Source: Streptomyces triculaminicus (lineage in GTDB: Bacteria; Actinomycetota; Actinomycetes; Streptomycetales; Streptomycetaceae). Taken from it: a stretch of DNA of 64,000 bases. Positions 30,941 through 40,408 of this stretch are shown here, one piece after another. The stretch spans positions 682,001 through 746,000 of the forward strand of contig NZ_JAFMOF010000004.1 in assembly GCF_017349075.1 (NCBI RefSeq), in the 5' to 3' direction. The notes under the pieces were generated by a model. The model had not been told where the DNA came from. It worked only from the letters and a program-made list of their open reading frames with translations, and did not search any database. Both the position numbers and the translations under genes were made by a program. Position 1 is the first letter of the stretch. Each line of letters starts with the position of its first letter.

Positions 30941-31659
30941 CGCAGGACGCAGTCGCCGCACAGGCCGCCGCCGGGCACCCGGTAGTACAGGCAGCAGGTG
31001 CCGCGCGCGAAGGAGACGCCGCCGGGGCCGGCGGTCAGCGTCCCGGTGTCGCGCAGCAGCGGGTCCTCGAACAGGGCCCGGGTCAGGGCGAGCGCGCGGG
31101 CGGCGTCCTGCGGCCGGCCCCGCTCGTGGCACCAGGTGTGCAGGACGCGCAGCGAGCCCGCGAGGGATGAGCCGGCGTTGCCCCACAGCAGCCGGGCGGA
31201 GACCGGGGTGGCCGCGCGGGTGGCCCGGTGCAGCGGGACGAGCAGCCCGTGCAGGACGCCGGCCGCGAGGGGCGCGGCCTGCGGTTCCGGTTCGTCCGCT
31301 TCCGCGGTGGCGGCGGGCGGGGCGTCGTCCGCCGTGGGCAGCCAGAGGTCGTCGGGGGCGCCGCGGGCGGGGTGCCAGCGCAGGCCCGGGCCGGCGGTCA
31401 GGTCGGGCACCCGTCCGGCGAGCACCGCCGAGCCGAGGCCGATGGACAGCAGGCGCCCGGCGATGCCCTGGAAGGCGATGGACGCCGCCACGCGCCGGTC
31501 CGCCGTTCCCAGCCGTTCGGCCACGGTCGCGACGCGCAGCCGCATGGCCTCCGCACCGAGCGGAAGATAGTCCTCCGCGGCGTCGGGGACGTCATCGGGG
31601 GCATCGCCGACGCGCAGGCCGAAGAACGGCCCGACGGCGGCGAGTTCTCGCAGGAGCAT
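30919..31659 (-). CDS. FhuF-like (2Fe-2S) ferric-siderophore reductase family protein
   Basis: A 246-residue cytoplasmic protein. The C-terminal cluster-binding motif is Cys222-Cys223 followed by Cys234 and Cys237 (TCCLYYRVPGGGLCGDC), the C-C-x10-C-x2-C arrangement of FhuF. The body has LWGNAGSSLAGSLRVL, which fits the family's NAxSxL-type motif. FhuF reduces ferric hydroxamate siderophores. No siderophore genes are near it in the window. The ATG start at 31659 has AGTTCTCGCAGGAGC around it, so the ribosome site is unclear. The 218-base gap to the GH92 gene holds the promoters of both and shows no motif I can name. Confidence 0.82.
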   Translation of the reverse strand: MLLRELAAVGPFFGLRVGDAPDDVPDAAEDYLPLGAEAMRLRVATVAERLGTADRRVAASIAFQGIAGRLLSIGLGSAVLAGRVPDLTAGPGLRWHPARGAPDDLWLPTADDAPPAATAEADEPEPQAAPLAAGVLHGLLVPLHRATRAATPVSARLLWGNAGSSLAGSLRVLHTWCHERGRPQDAARALALTRALFEDPLLRDTGTLTAGPGGVSFARGTCCLYYRVPGGGLCGDCVLRHPPRSR

Positions 31660-31877
31660 GGCCGGGCGGTTCCTTCGTCCAGGTGGCGTAGTGGCCCCCG
31701 ACTCTACTCAGCCGGCGGCGGACCGGCCGGGGGCGGGCCGCTCCCCCGAACAGGTGACGCCGCCCGTTCCCCCGGCTGTCCGGAACACCACGCCCACCAT
31801 CCGACGCATCCTTGACTCCCCTGACGCCCCGGGCGAGCCTCTGCGCTGACAGGACGTCAGCCGAGGGGCGTGGCCGC

Positions 31878-34244
31878 ATGAGACGACGGACCGTACACCC
31901 ACTGCCGCGCCGCACCGGCGCGGCCGCACTCGCCCTCCTGGCGGTGCTGGGCTCCACGGCGCTCGCGCCGCCGGCGCCCGCCGCGCCCACCGCGCCGGCC
32001 GCGCCCGCCGACGGCCTCACCCACCTGGTCAACCCCTTCATCGGCACCCAGAACGAGGGCAACACCTTCCCCGGCGCCGCCGTGCCCTTCGGCATGGTGC
32101 AGTTCTCCCCCGACACCGGCCACAACACCGGCTACGACTACAAGGACGACCGCATCCGCGGCTTCAGCACCGTGCACCTGTCCGGCGTGGGCTGCCGCAT
32201 CGGCGGCGACCTGCCCGTGCTGCCCACCACGGGTGAGGTGGAGAGCACCGACAACGCCCGGTACGCCGCGGCCTTCAGCCACCGCGACGAGACCGCCCGG
32301 CCCGGCTACTACCGGGTGCGGCTCGGCTCGTACGGCGGGATCACCGCCGAGCTCAGCGCGACCGCCCGCACCGGCCGGCAGCGCTACACCTTCCCCGCCA
32401 CCGAGCGGGCCAACGTCCTCTTCAACACCGGCCAGTCGCTGCACAAAACGGTCTCCAGCAGCGTCCAGATCGTCGACGACCGCACCGTCCGCACCACCAT
32501 CACCGGCCGTGGCTTCTGCCAGGACACCCGCCCGTACACCCTGCACACCCTCACCCGCTTCGACCGGCCGTTCTCCTCCTTCGGCACCTGGAACGACGAC
32601 GGCCTGAACCGGGGCTCGCGGTCCTCCACCTCGCTCACCCACAACGGCGCCTGGGTGCGCTTCGACACCACCCGCGACCGGGTCGTGGAGGCCAGCACCG
32701 CCATCAGCTACGTCGACGCGGCGGGCGCGGCCGCCAACCTGAGGGAGGAGGAGGCGGGCTTCGACCGTACGGCCGAGGCGGCGCGCGAGGCGTGGGAACG
32801 GCGGCTGGGCGACGTGGCGGTCCGCGGCGGCGGCCGGACGCTGCGCCGGACGTTCTACTCCTCCCTCTACCGCTCCTTCCTCGCCCCCAACGTCGGCAGC
32901 GACGTCGACGGCCGCTACACCGGCTGGGACCAGCGCATCCACCGCGCCAAGGGCTTCACGTACTACCAGAACTGGTCGCTGTGGGACACCTACCGCACCC
33001 AGGCGCAGCTGCTGGCCCTGCTGGCGCCGCGCGAGTCGCGGGACATGGCGCTGTCGGTGCTGAGGATCGACGCGGACGCCGGATGGCTGCCCAAGTGGGG
33101 CTACGGCCCGGTCGAGACCAACATCATGACCGGTGACCCGGTGACGCCGTACCTCACCAACGCCTTCCAGCACGGGCTGCTCACGGGCCACGAGGAGGAG
33201 GCCTACCGCGTGCTGAAGAGGAACGCGGACGGCGTGCCGCCGTCCGTCTCCCCCTTCGTCGGCCGGGAGGGCAACGCCGAGTACCTCCGCGACGGCTACG
33301 TCCCCTATCTGCCCGACCGGACCCGGCGCAAGCCCGGCGACTCCGACTTCCACGAGGGCGCCTCGGCCACCCTGGAGTACGCGCTGGCCGACGGGGTGCT
33401 CGCCCGGATGGCCCGGGATCTGGGCCACCGCGCCGACGCCGAGCGCTACACCGCCCGCTCCCGCAACTACCGGATGCTCTTCGACCGGAAGACGGGCTTC
33501 TTCCGGCCCCGGGGCGCCGACGGCGCGTTCGCCGGGCCGGCCGACCCCGCCCGCAGCCCGGGCTTCCACGAGGGCACCGCCTGGCAGTACCAGTGGCTGG
33601 TGCCCCAGGACCTGCCGGGCCTGGTACGGCTGCTGGGCGGCCGGGAGGCGACGGAGAAGCGGCTGGACTCCTTCTTCGCCTACGACAAGCTGCTCGACGA
33701 CCCGGAGCGCACCGCGCGCCGGGTGTGGGTCAACGGCCCGTACGACTACTACAACGCCGACAAGTACAACCCGCAGAACGAGCCGGACCTCATCGCCCCG
33801 TACACCTATCTCTCCACCGGCCGCCCGTGGAAGACCACGGACGTGGTGCACGCCGCGCTCACGCTCTTCACGGACTCGCCGACCGGGATGACCGGCAACG
33901 ACGACCTGGGCACGATGTCGGCGTGGATGGTGCTCTCGGCCATCGGCGTGTATCCCGTGCAGCCGGGCGCGGACGTGTGGGGCCTGAGCACGCCCGTCTT
34001 CGACCGGGTCGACCTGCGGCTGGACCGGCGGTGGTACCCCAAGGGCCACTTCACGGTCAGCGCCCCGGGCACCTCGGACCGGGACCGCTATGTGCGCTCG
34101 GTGCGCCTGGACGGGGCGGCGCACGAGCGTACGTACCTGACGACGGACGCCATCCGCCGGAGCGAGCGGCTTCAGTTCACGGTCGGGCCGAAGCCGTCCG
34201 AGTGGGGAACGGGCTCCCGGTCCGTGCCGCCCGCCATCGGCTGA
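31878..34244 (+). CDS. Secreted GH92 alpha-mannosidase
   Basis: A 788-residue exported glycoside hydrolase family 92 protein. A signal peptide with RRR at its start and an alanine-rich cleavage region (about 1-45) precedes VNPFIGTQNEGNTFPGAAVPFGMVQFSPDT, the classic GH92 opening. The catalytic acid is in HEGTAWQYQW and the base pair in TGNDDLGTMSAW; IGVYPVQPG follows as expected. These Ca2+-dependent inverting enzymes remove alpha-mannose, often alpha-1,2, from glycans. The ATG at 31878 has GAGGGG at 31863-31868. It is followed by a terminator hairpin. Confidence 0.94.
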   Translation: MRRRTVHPLPRRTGAAALALLAVLGSTALAPPAPAAPTAPAAPADGLTHLVNPFIGTQNEGNTFPGAAVPFGMVQFSPDTGHNTGYDYKDDRIRGFSTVHLSGVGCRIGGDLPVLPTTGEVESTDNARYAAAFSHRDETARPGYYRVRLGSYGGITAELSATARTGRQRYTFPATERANVLFNTGQSLHKTVSSSVQIVDDRTVRTTITGRGFCQDTRPYTLHTLTRFDRPFSSFGTWNDDGLNRGSRSSTSLTHNGAWVRFDTTRDRVVEASTAISYVDAAGAAANLREEEAGFDRTAEAAREAWERRLGDVAVRGGGRTLRRTFYSSLYRSFLAPNVGSDVDGRYTGWDQRIHRAKGFTYYQNWSLWDTYRTQAQLLALLAPRESRDMALSVLRIDADAGWLPKWGYGPVETNIMTGDPVTPYLTNAFQHGLLTGHEEEAYRVLKRNADGVPPSVSPFVGREGNAEYLRDGYVPYLPDRTRRKPGDSDFHEGASATLEYALADGVLARMARDLGHRADAERYTARSRNYRMLFDRKTGFFRPRGADGAFAGPADPARSPGFHEGTAWQYQWLVPQDLPGLVRLLGGREATEKRLDSFFAYDKLLDDPERTARRVWVNGPYDYYNADKYNPQNEPDLIAPYTYLSTGRPWKTTDVVHAALTLFTDSPTGMTGNDDLGTMSAWMVLSAIGVYPVQPGADVWGLSTPVFDRVDLRLDRRWYPKGHFTVSAPGTSDRDRYVRSVRLDGAAHERTYLTTDAIRRSERLQFTVGPKPSEWGTGSRSVPPAIG

Positions 34245-34251
34245 TCCACGC

Positions 34252-34295
34252 GGCCGAGCCGGGGCGGCGCCTTCCGTCGTCGCCCCCGCTCGGCC
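34252..34295. terminator. Terminator hairpin after the GH92 gene
   Basis: Arms 34252-34266 and 34281-34295 (15 bases, one mismatch) pair around a 14-base loop, seven bases after the GH92 stop. There is no T-run. It separates the mannosidase from the APC permease gene. Confidence 0.65.
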
Positions 34296-34365
34296 ATGAT
34301 GGGCAGGATTCGCGGCCATTTGTCCAGGGGGCGAGCCGCCCTCAGAGCCGACGAGAGGACACGCC

Positions 34366-35808
34366 ATGGCAGAGCTCGGGACGGGGCACGGCGTATGGCG
34401 CCGCAAACCGATCGAGACGATCGAGGAGGCGGAGGAGACCGAGGCGCACGGCGAGCGCCTGACCCGCACCCTCGGTCTGTGGCAGCTGACCGCCATCGGT
34501 GTCGGCGGCATCATCGGCGCGGGCATCTTCAGTCTCGCGGGCACCATCGCCAACGGCGTGGCGGGGCCGGCCGTCCTCGTCTCCTTCCTCATCGCGGGCG
34601 TGGCGAGCGCGGCGGCGGCCTTCTCGTACGCGGAGTTCGCGGGCCTCATCCCCCGGGCGGGGTCGGCCTACACCTACGGCTACGCGGTGCTCGGCGAGCT
34701 GGGCGGCTGGTTCATCGGCTGGGACCTGCTGCTGGAGTACACGGCGATCGTGGCCGTCGTGGCCATCGGCATCTCCGGCTACATCAACTTCCTGCTCGGG
34801 GAGACGAACGCCCACCTGCCCGCCTGGATGCTGGGCGCGCCCGGGACGGGCGACGGGCACCGGGTCGACCTCTTCGCCGCGGTGCTGTGCCTGCTGATCG
34901 CCTATCTGCTGACCATGGGCATCAAGAACGCGGCCCGGTTCGAGACCGTGGTCGTGGCGCTGAAGATCCTGGTGGTGGGCCTGGTGGTCGTCGTGGGCTT
35001 CTTCCACATCGACACCGCCAACTACACCCCCTTCTTCCCCTTCGGCGTCAGCGGCGCCTTCACCGGAGCGGCGACGGTCTTCTTCGCGGTGTTCGGCTAC
35101 GACGCCATGTCGACGGCGGCCGAGGAGTCCAAGGACGCCCAGCGGCACATGCCCCGCGCGATCATGTACTCGCTCGCCATCTCGATGGTGCTCTACGTCC
35201 TGGCCTGCCTGGTGCTGACGGGCATGCAGCCCTACACGGAGATCGACAAGGAGAGCGGCTTCTCCACCGCCTTCAAGTCGGTGGGCCTGAGCGGCATCGC
35301 GGACATCATCGCGGTCGGCGCCATCATCGGCATCCTCACCGTGATGTTCACGTTCATGCTGGGCGTGACCCGGGTGTGGTTCGCCATGAGCCGCGACGGG
35401 CTGCTGCCGAAGTGGTTCGCCCACACCCACCCCACGCGGCACGTGCCCACCCGGGTGACCTGGATCGTCGGCGTGGCGTCGGCGCTGATCGCGGGCTTCG
35501 TGCCGATCGGCGAGGCGGCGGAGCTGACCAACATCGGCATTCTGCTGGCCTTCGCCGTGGTGTGCAGCGCCGTGATCATGCTGCGCTACCGGCGGCCGGA
35601 CCTGCCGCGCTCGTTCCGCTGCCCGGGCATGCCCGTCGTCCCCGCCATCGGGGTGGCCGCGTCGATCTGGCTGATCACATATCTGGCGTGGCAGACGTGG
35701 GTGCGGTTCGCGGTCTGGTTCGTGATCGGGCTGGTCGTGTACTTCGCCTACTCCTACAAGCACTCGGAGCTGGCCCACGCCGACGCCCGGGGCATCCCGC
35801 GGGACTAG
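34366..35808 (+). CDS. APC-superfamily amino acid permease, cationic amino acid transporter-like
   Basis: A 480-residue permease with about 12-14 helices. The first-helix signature AIGVGGIIGAGIFSLAGTIA and FIPRAGSAYTYGYAVLGELGGWFIGWDLLLEY-type segments place it with CAT-like APC transporters. FFAVFGYDAMSTAAEESKDAQRHMPRAIM is the conserved sixth-helix and loop region. The substrate is probably a basic amino acid or polyamine, which is not provable here. Ribosome site GAGAGGA lies before the ATG. The stop lies 9 bases from the convergent NarL-type regulator. Confidence 0.9.
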   Translation: MAELGTGHGVWRRKPIETIEEAEETEAHGERLTRTLGLWQLTAIGVGGIIGAGIFSLAGTIANGVAGPAVLVSFLIAGVASAAAAFSYAEFAGLIPRAGSAYTYGYAVLGELGGWFIGWDLLLEYTAIVAVVAIGISGYINFLLGETNAHLPAWMLGAPGTGDGHRVDLFAAVLCLLIAYLLTMGIKNAARFETVVVALKILVVGLVVVVGFFHIDTANYTPFFPFGVSGAFTGAATVFFAVFGYDAMSTAAEESKDAQRHMPRAIMYSLAISMVLYVLACLVLTGMQPYTEIDKESGFSTAFKSVGLSGIADIIAVGAIIGILTVMFTFMLGVTRVWFAMSRDGLLPKWFAHTHPTRHVPTRVTWIVGVASALIAGFVPIGEAAELTNIGILLAFAVVCSAVIMLRYRRPDLPRSFRCPGMPVVPAIGVAASIWLITYLAWQTWVRFAVWFVIGLVVYFAYSYKHSELAHADARGIPRD

Positions 35809-35817
35809 CGCCCTGCG

Positions 35818-36537
35818 TCAGCCGGCGAACCGCGGCACCACCAGACCGGACTCGTACGCGATCACCACCGCGTGGGTCCGGTTCTGTGCGCCGAGCTTGG
35901 TCAGCACGTTCCCGACGTGCGTCTTGACCGTCTCCAGGCTCACCGTGAGCGTCTCCGCGATCTCCGGGTTGGACAGGCCGGTGGCCATCAGGCGCAGCAC
36001 CTCCTCCTCCCGCCCCGTCAGCGCCGCCGCCGGCAACGCCTCGGTGGAGTCCAGCGGGCGGGCGGCGACCATCCGGCGCAGTGCCGCGGGGAAGAGGATC
36101 GTCTCCCCCTCCGCCACCACCCGCACCGCCTCCGCGATCCGCCGGACCGGGAACCGCTTGAGCACGAACCCGCTGGCCCCCGCGCCGAGCGCGGCGGTGA
36201 CGTAGTCGTCGTTCTCGAAGGTGGTGATCACCACGACCTTCGGCGGTTCGGCCGACTCGGCCAACAGCTGCCGGGTGGCCTCGATCCCGTTGCGACGCGG
36301 CATCCGCACATCCATGAGGACCACGTCCGGCCGGAGCCGCCGCGCCTGTTCGACCGCCTCGATGCCGTCGGCGGCCTCCCCGACCACCGCGATCCCCGGC
36401 TGTGCCGCGAGCAGCGTGCGCAGACCGCTGCGGGTCACCTCGTCGTCGTCCGCGATCAGGAGTGTGACGGGGGTGCCGGTGGGGCTGGTGGGGCTGGTGC
36501 CGGTCGTCACGGCCGCGCTCGGGTCAGAGCCGATCAT
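35818..36537 (-). CDS. NarL/LuxR-family response regulator
   Basis: A 239-residue regulator. The receiver domain begins after a 22-residue leader, with acids IADDDE and phosphorylation site Asp76 in LMDVRMPRRNGIEA. The output helix-turn-helix is LTGREEEVLRLMATGLSNPEIAETLTVSLETVKTHVGNVLTKLG (about 175-218). Its start overlaps the kinase stop (ATGA), so the two form a coupled pair. No target gene is evident; the permease and peptidase on either side are candidates. Confidence 0.9.
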   Translation of the reverse strand: MIGSDPSAAVTTGTSPTSPTGTPVTLLIADDDEVTRSGLRTLLAAQPGIAVVGEAADGIEAVEQARRLRPDVVLMDVRMPRRNGIEATRQLLAESAEPPKVVVITTFENDDYVTAALGAGASGFVLKRFPVRRIAEAVRVVAEGETILFPAALRRMVAARPLDSTEALPAAALTGREEEVLRLMATGLSNPEIAETLTVSLETVKTHVGNVLTKLGAQNRTHAVVIAYESGLVVPRFAG

Positions 36538-37799
36538 GCCGACAACCGTACCGGCAGCCGGACCGCCAACCGCCAGCGCCGCGGCCCGTCCGGACCGGCC
36601 TCCATCTCACCGTGCAGCAGCCGCACGCGCTCGGCCAGCCCCGGCAGGCCGTGCCCGGACGTCGGGAAGGCACCCCGGCCCGTACCCGTGCTCGTACCCG
36701 CGTCCGTCCCCGCGCTCGGCCCCGCCCCGGTCCGGTTGACCACGCCGATCTCCAGCCCGTCCGGCGCGGCCGCCACGCGGACCTCGATCGGACCGCCCGC
36801 CCCGTGCCGCAACGCGTTCGTCAACCCCTCCTGCAGAATCCGGTACGCCGCCCGGGAGAGCGTCCCCTGCACCTGCGTCAACTCGCCCGACAGCTCCTGC
36901 TCCACCACCGCGCCCGCGTGCCGCACCCGGTCCAGCAGCTCGGGCAGGTCGGCCAGGGTCCGGGTGGGCGCCGTCTCGGCCTTCTCCGACTCCTGCTCGC
37001 GCAGCACGCCCAGCACATAGTCCAGGTCCTCCAGCGCGGCCCGGGACGACTCCTCGATGCTGCGCAGGGTGGCCCGCGCCGCCACCGGGTCGGCGGAGAG
37101 CACCTCGCCCGCCACCGCCGCCTGGATCGTGGTCGCCGTCAGTGTGTGCCCGATCGAGTCGTGCAACTCGTGGGCCAGCCGGTTGCGTTCGGCCAGCGCC
37201 AGCTCCCGCTCGGCCGCCAGCGCGAGCCGCTCGGCCGACGAGGGCCCCAGCAGCCTGGGCGCCGCCCACCGCAGAACGTTCGTCACCGCCACGCACACCG
37301 TCGCCGCCGAGAGCAGGCAGCCGAACGCCGCCGCCCAGCTCCCCCAGCCGTCCTGCACCCGCACCGACCAGCCGAACAGGCTGAGCCCCGCCTCGGCACC
37401 GAGCGGGAGGGTCAGGCCCGCGAGGAACAGCACACCGCTCACCAGCGCCCCCGCCCACCCCAGCGCCACGTGCAGCAGCAGCCAGAGAGGAGTCCGCCAA
37501 CGGTCGGCGCCCGCGGGCCGGCCTGCGGCCACGGGATCCGGCAACGGCACCCCCAGCATCCGGCGGGCGCACACGATCAGCACCCGCCGCGTGGTGCAGG
37601 CCAGCCCGACCAGGCCGATCAGCACGGCCCAGACCAGCAGGGTCGGAACGATCTGCACGTCATCGGTAGAGGGCGGCCCCGCCAGCGCCGGCAGGGCCGC
37701 GAAAGGCAGCAGCAGAAGGCTCGCCAGCGCACCGCAACAGGCGAACAGCGCACCCGAATACGAGGAGACGCGCAGCAGGGGCCGCATTCTCTTGATCAT
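36534..37799 (-). CDS. Membrane sensor histidine kinase, HisKA_3 (NarX/DesK-like)
   Basis: A 421-residue kinase with about four N-terminal helices (17-42, 50-70, 107-130, 153-178). The dimerisation/phosphoacceptor segment ERNRLAHELHDSIGHTLT carries His213. The ATPase domain has ILQEGLTNALRHG and a G box GHGLPGLAERVRLLHG. A Gly/Thr-rich insert (GAGPSAGTDAGTSTGTGRG, about 366-384) interrupts the ATPase domain before the G box. It is encoded directly before its response regulator. Upstream, in the 161-base divergent gap to the peptidase gene, lie two imperfect dyads (37803-37817 and 37835-37852) of uncertain meaning. Confidence 0.9.
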   Translation of the reverse strand: MIKRMRPLLRVSSYSGALFACCGALASLLLLPFAALPALAGPPSTDDVQIVPTLLVWAVLIGLVGLACTTRRVLIVCARRMLGVPLPDPVAAGRPAGADRWRTPLWLLLHVALGWAGALVSGVLFLAGLTLPLGAEAGLSLFGWSVRVQDGWGSWAAAFGCLLSAATVCVAVTNVLRWAAPRLLGPSSAERLALAAERELALAERNRLAHELHDSIGHTLTATTIQAAVAGEVLSADPVAARATLRSIEESSRAALEDLDYVLGVLREQESEKAETAPTRTLADLPELLDRVRHAGAVVEQELSGELTQVQGTLSRAAYRILQEGLTNALRHGAGGPIEVRVAAAPDGLEIGVVNRTGAGPSAGTDAGTSTGTGRGAFPTSGHGLPGLAERVRLLHGEMEAGPDGPRRWRLAVRLPVRLSA

Positions 37800-37960
37800 A
37801 ATCGGCCAGTATGGCCGGGCAGCCCGCCTGTGACCTCCCTCGATCGGGGGAGCTATTTCTCCCGCCTTCCCGCGATGCGCAGCAGGGGCCCCGGAAATCA
37901 GAATCGTGTCCGACCGGTTGACCGACCGGCTGCCTCTCCCCGGTAAGGACGAGCATCATC

Positions 37961-39478
37961 GTGCGCACCAGACGAATCGCACCTCTTCTGACGGCCGGCA
38001 TCGCGGCGGTGGCTTCCCTTTCGGCTCTGACCCCCGCGACAGCCTTTCCCACGTCCGGGGCATCCACCGCCGAGGACCCCCTGCGGGAGTACACGCAGCA
38101 GCAGCTGACGTGGCAGCGCTGCAACGCGATGGGACCCGCCGCCTTTCAGTGCGCGACGGTCAAGGTGCCGCTGGACTACGGCGATCCCGGCGGCAAGAAG
38201 CTCGACATCGCGATATCCCGGCTGAAGGCGGGCAGCGCCAAGGAGCGTCGCGGCGTTCTGCTGCTGAACCCCGGCGGCCCCGGCGCGCCGGGTCTGAATT
38301 TGCCCGTCGACCCGATGATGAAGTTGTCCGCGGAAGTGAAACGGCGGTACGACCTCATCGGGTTCGACGTGAGAGGTGCCGGGCAGAGCTCTCCCGTCAG
38401 CTGTGGTCTGACCCCCGAGGAACAGGACGAACACCCCTACAAGGCCGAGACCTTCACGAAGGACGTGGAGCGGGCACGCGCGTTCGCCGAGAAGTGCCAG
38501 GCCAAGGCCGGAGACAAGCTGCCGCATCTCACCACCCGCAACAACGCTCGCGACATGGACGTCATCCGTGCCGCTCTGGGCGAGAAGAAGATCTCCTACC
38601 TGGGGGTCTCCTACGGCACCTACCTCGGCGCCGTCTATCTGCAGATGTTCCCCCAGCAGGCCGACCGGTTCGTGCTGGACAGTGCGACCGACCCCACGCG
38701 GATCTACCGGGGAATGTTCCAGGACATGGCGAAGGCGGCCGAACAGGCTTTCACTCGATGGACCGAATGGACCGCCCGGCGACACACGACATACGGACTG
38801 GGCGACACCCCGGCCAAGGTCCGCGAGACCTTCCGGGATCTGATCGCGCAGGCGAACCGCAAGCCCATCCGTTTCGAGGGGCGGACCCTCACCGGTGACG
38901 GCATCCGCGCCGACAACCGCACGTTCTTCCACGTCCGGAAAGCCGCCGAATGGATCGCCGGGCTGAAGAGCGCGGCCGAGGGCAAGAACCCTGCTGAGGG
39001 CAGGAACCCGGACCCGTCCGGCACGCCCGCTCAGGCCCAGGAGCCCGACGACAACTACGCCTCGATCGCTTGGTCCGTCATGTGCGCCGACACCCGCACC
39101 TGGTCGCACGACCCCGAGCAGTACCGCCACGAGGCGATACGCGACACGGACCGGTACCCCCTGTACGGCGACTTCGCGGCCACCATCACGCCGTGTGCCT
39201 TCTGGAAGCAGGGCAGCGAGCCGCAGACCACGATAGACAACAAGGCCGGCGCACTGATCGTGCAGAACGAATGGGACTCCCAGACGCCGCTCTTCGCCGG
39301 CCAGGGCATGCACCGGGCCCTGCGCGGCTCCCGGATGGTCACCGTCGTCGGCGGGGAGGGCCACGGTGCCCTCGGCGCCGACACCGACTCCTGCGCGGAC
39401 AAGAACGCCACGGCCTACCTGACCACGGGCAGGCTCCCGGCCGAGGACCTGACCTGCCGGGCGCCGGGCGGACAGTAG
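37961..39478 (+). CDS. Secreted tripeptidyl aminopeptidase-like alpha/beta hydrolase (Tap/SlpD family)
   Basis: A 505-residue exported hydrolase. The signal peptide is RRIAPLLTAGIAAVASLSALTPATA. The oxyanion segment LLLNPGGPGAPG is followed by nucleophile Ser217 in LGVSYGTYLG. The acid is in QNEWDSQTP, and the histidine is in VGGEGHGALG. A cysteine-containing C-terminal region (ADTDSCADKNATAYLTTGRLP) is the TAP C-terminal domain. Streptomyces Tap and SlpD/E cleave tripeptides or short peptides from protein N-termini outside the cell. It has a GTG start with AAGGACGAG upstream. It is convergent with the glycosylase gene, 31 bases away. Confidence 0.92.
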   Translation: MRTRRIAPLLTAGIAAVASLSALTPATAFPTSGASTAEDPLREYTQQQLTWQRCNAMGPAAFQCATVKVPLDYGDPGGKKLDIAISRLKAGSAKERRGVLLLNPGGPGAPGLNLPVDPMMKLSAEVKRRYDLIGFDVRGAGQSSPVSCGLTPEEQDEHPYKAETFTKDVERARAFAEKCQAKAGDKLPHLTTRNNARDMDVIRAALGEKKISYLGVSYGTYLGAVYLQMFPQQADRFVLDSATDPTRIYRGMFQDMAKAAEQAFTRWTEWTARRHTTYGLGDTPAKVRETFRDLIAQANRKPIRFEGRTLTGDGIRADNRTFFHVRKAAEWIAGLKSAAEGKNPAEGRNPDPSGTPAQAQEPDDNYASIAWSVMCADTRTWSHDPEQYRHEAIRDTDRYPLYGDFAATITPCAFWKQGSEPQTTIDNKAGALIVQNEWDSQTPLFAGQGMHRALRGSRMVTVVGGEGHGALGADTDSCADKNATAYLTTGRLPAEDLTCRAPGGQ

Positions 39479-39509
39479 GCCTCGCCCCCGGTGGTGGACC
39501 CTGGCGGGC

Positions 39510-40373
39510 TCACTTCAGCAGGCGGGACAGCCGCCGGTCGGCCAGCGGCTTTCCGCCCGTCTGGCAGGTGGGGCAGTACTGGAGGGAGGAGTCGCTGAAG
39601 GACACCTCGCGGATGGTGTCGCCGCAGACCGGGCAGGGCTCCCCGGTGCGGCCGTGCACCCTGAGCCCGGTCTTCTTCTCGCCCTTCAGCTCGGCGGCCG
39701 CGTGCCCGCGCGAGCGCTCGACCGCCTCGCGCAGCGTCGTCTCCAGCGCCTCGTAAAGACCGGCGGCCTCGGCGTCGGTGAGGGTCGCGGCGAGCTTGAA
39801 GGGGGACATGCGGGCGGCGTGGAGGATCTCGTCGGAGTAGGCGTTGCCGATGCCGGCGATCACGCTCTGGTCGCACAGCACTCCCTTGATCTGGCGGCGT
39901 TCGCCGCGCAGCAGGCCGGTGAAGGCCTCGAGGGTGAAGCCGGGCGCGAGCGGGTCCGGGCCCAGCCGGGCGATGCCGGGCACCTCCGAGGGCTCGCGCA
40001 CGCAGTACACGGCCAGCCGCTTGCGGGTGCCGGCCTCGGTGAGGTCGAAGCCCTCGCCGCCCACCAGCCGCACCCGCAGCGCCAGCGGCCCCTTGCCGGG
40101 GGCCGGGGGCGTCTCGGGCAGGCTCTCGCGCCAGCGCAGCCAGCCGGCGCGGGCGAGGTGGAAGACCAGGTGCGGGCCGTCGTCCGTGGCCAGGTCCAGG
40201 AACTTGCCGTGCCGCCGCACCGCGGTGACCGTGCGCCCTTCGAGGGCGGACGGCGGCGGGTCGTAGGTCTTGAGGACGCTCACGGCGGCGGGCAGGACGC
40301 GTTCGACCGTACGGCCGAGAAGGTGCTCGGTCAGGAATCCGGCGAGGGCCTCGACCTCCGGCAGCTCCGGCAT
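39510..40373 (-). CDS. Formamidopyrimidine-DNA glycosylase / endonuclease VIII family protein
   Basis: A 287-residue base-excision repair enzyme. It begins MPELPEVE, so Pro2 is the Schiff-base nucleophile and Glu3 the proton donor. RRHGKFLDL carries the beta-lysine. The helix-two-turn-helix is in GVLCDQSVIAGIGNAYSDEILHAARMSP. The C-terminal zinc finger uses CPVCGDTI and YCPTCQTGG. It removes oxidised bases and nicks the strand. Distinguishing Fpg from the actinobacterial Nei/Fpg-like group is not possible by eye. No operon partner is clear: the flavin monooxygenase gene upstream ends 35 bases away in the same direction. Confidence 0.93.
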   Translation of the reverse strand: MPELPEVEALAGFLTEHLLGRTVERVLPAAVSVLKTYDPPPSALEGRTVTAVRRHGKFLDLATDDGPHLVFHLARAGWLRWRESLPETPPAPGKGPLALRVRLVGGEGFDLTEAGTRKRLAVYCVREPSEVPGIARLGPDPLAPGFTLEAFTGLLRGERRQIKGVLCDQSVIAGIGNAYSDEILHAARMSPFKLAATLTDAEAAGLYEALETTLREAVERSRGHAAAELKGEKKTGLRVHGRTGEPCPVCGDTIREVSFSDSSLQYCPTCQTGGKPLADRRLSRLLK

Positions 40374-40408
40374 GGCTCCAGTCTGCCGCAGCGGGCGGCG
40401 GCGGCAAC

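Noticed and set aside
31800..31840. TTGACT at about 31811 as a -35 box for the GH92 gene
   Set aside because: No convincing -10 element at proper spacing.
37803..37852. Two dyads (CGGCCA-n3-TGGCCG and a near-palindrome around TCGATCG) before the NarL-type kinase gene
   Set aside because: Short GC-rich dyads are common by chance here and the first touches the start codon region. Mentioned with the kinase only.
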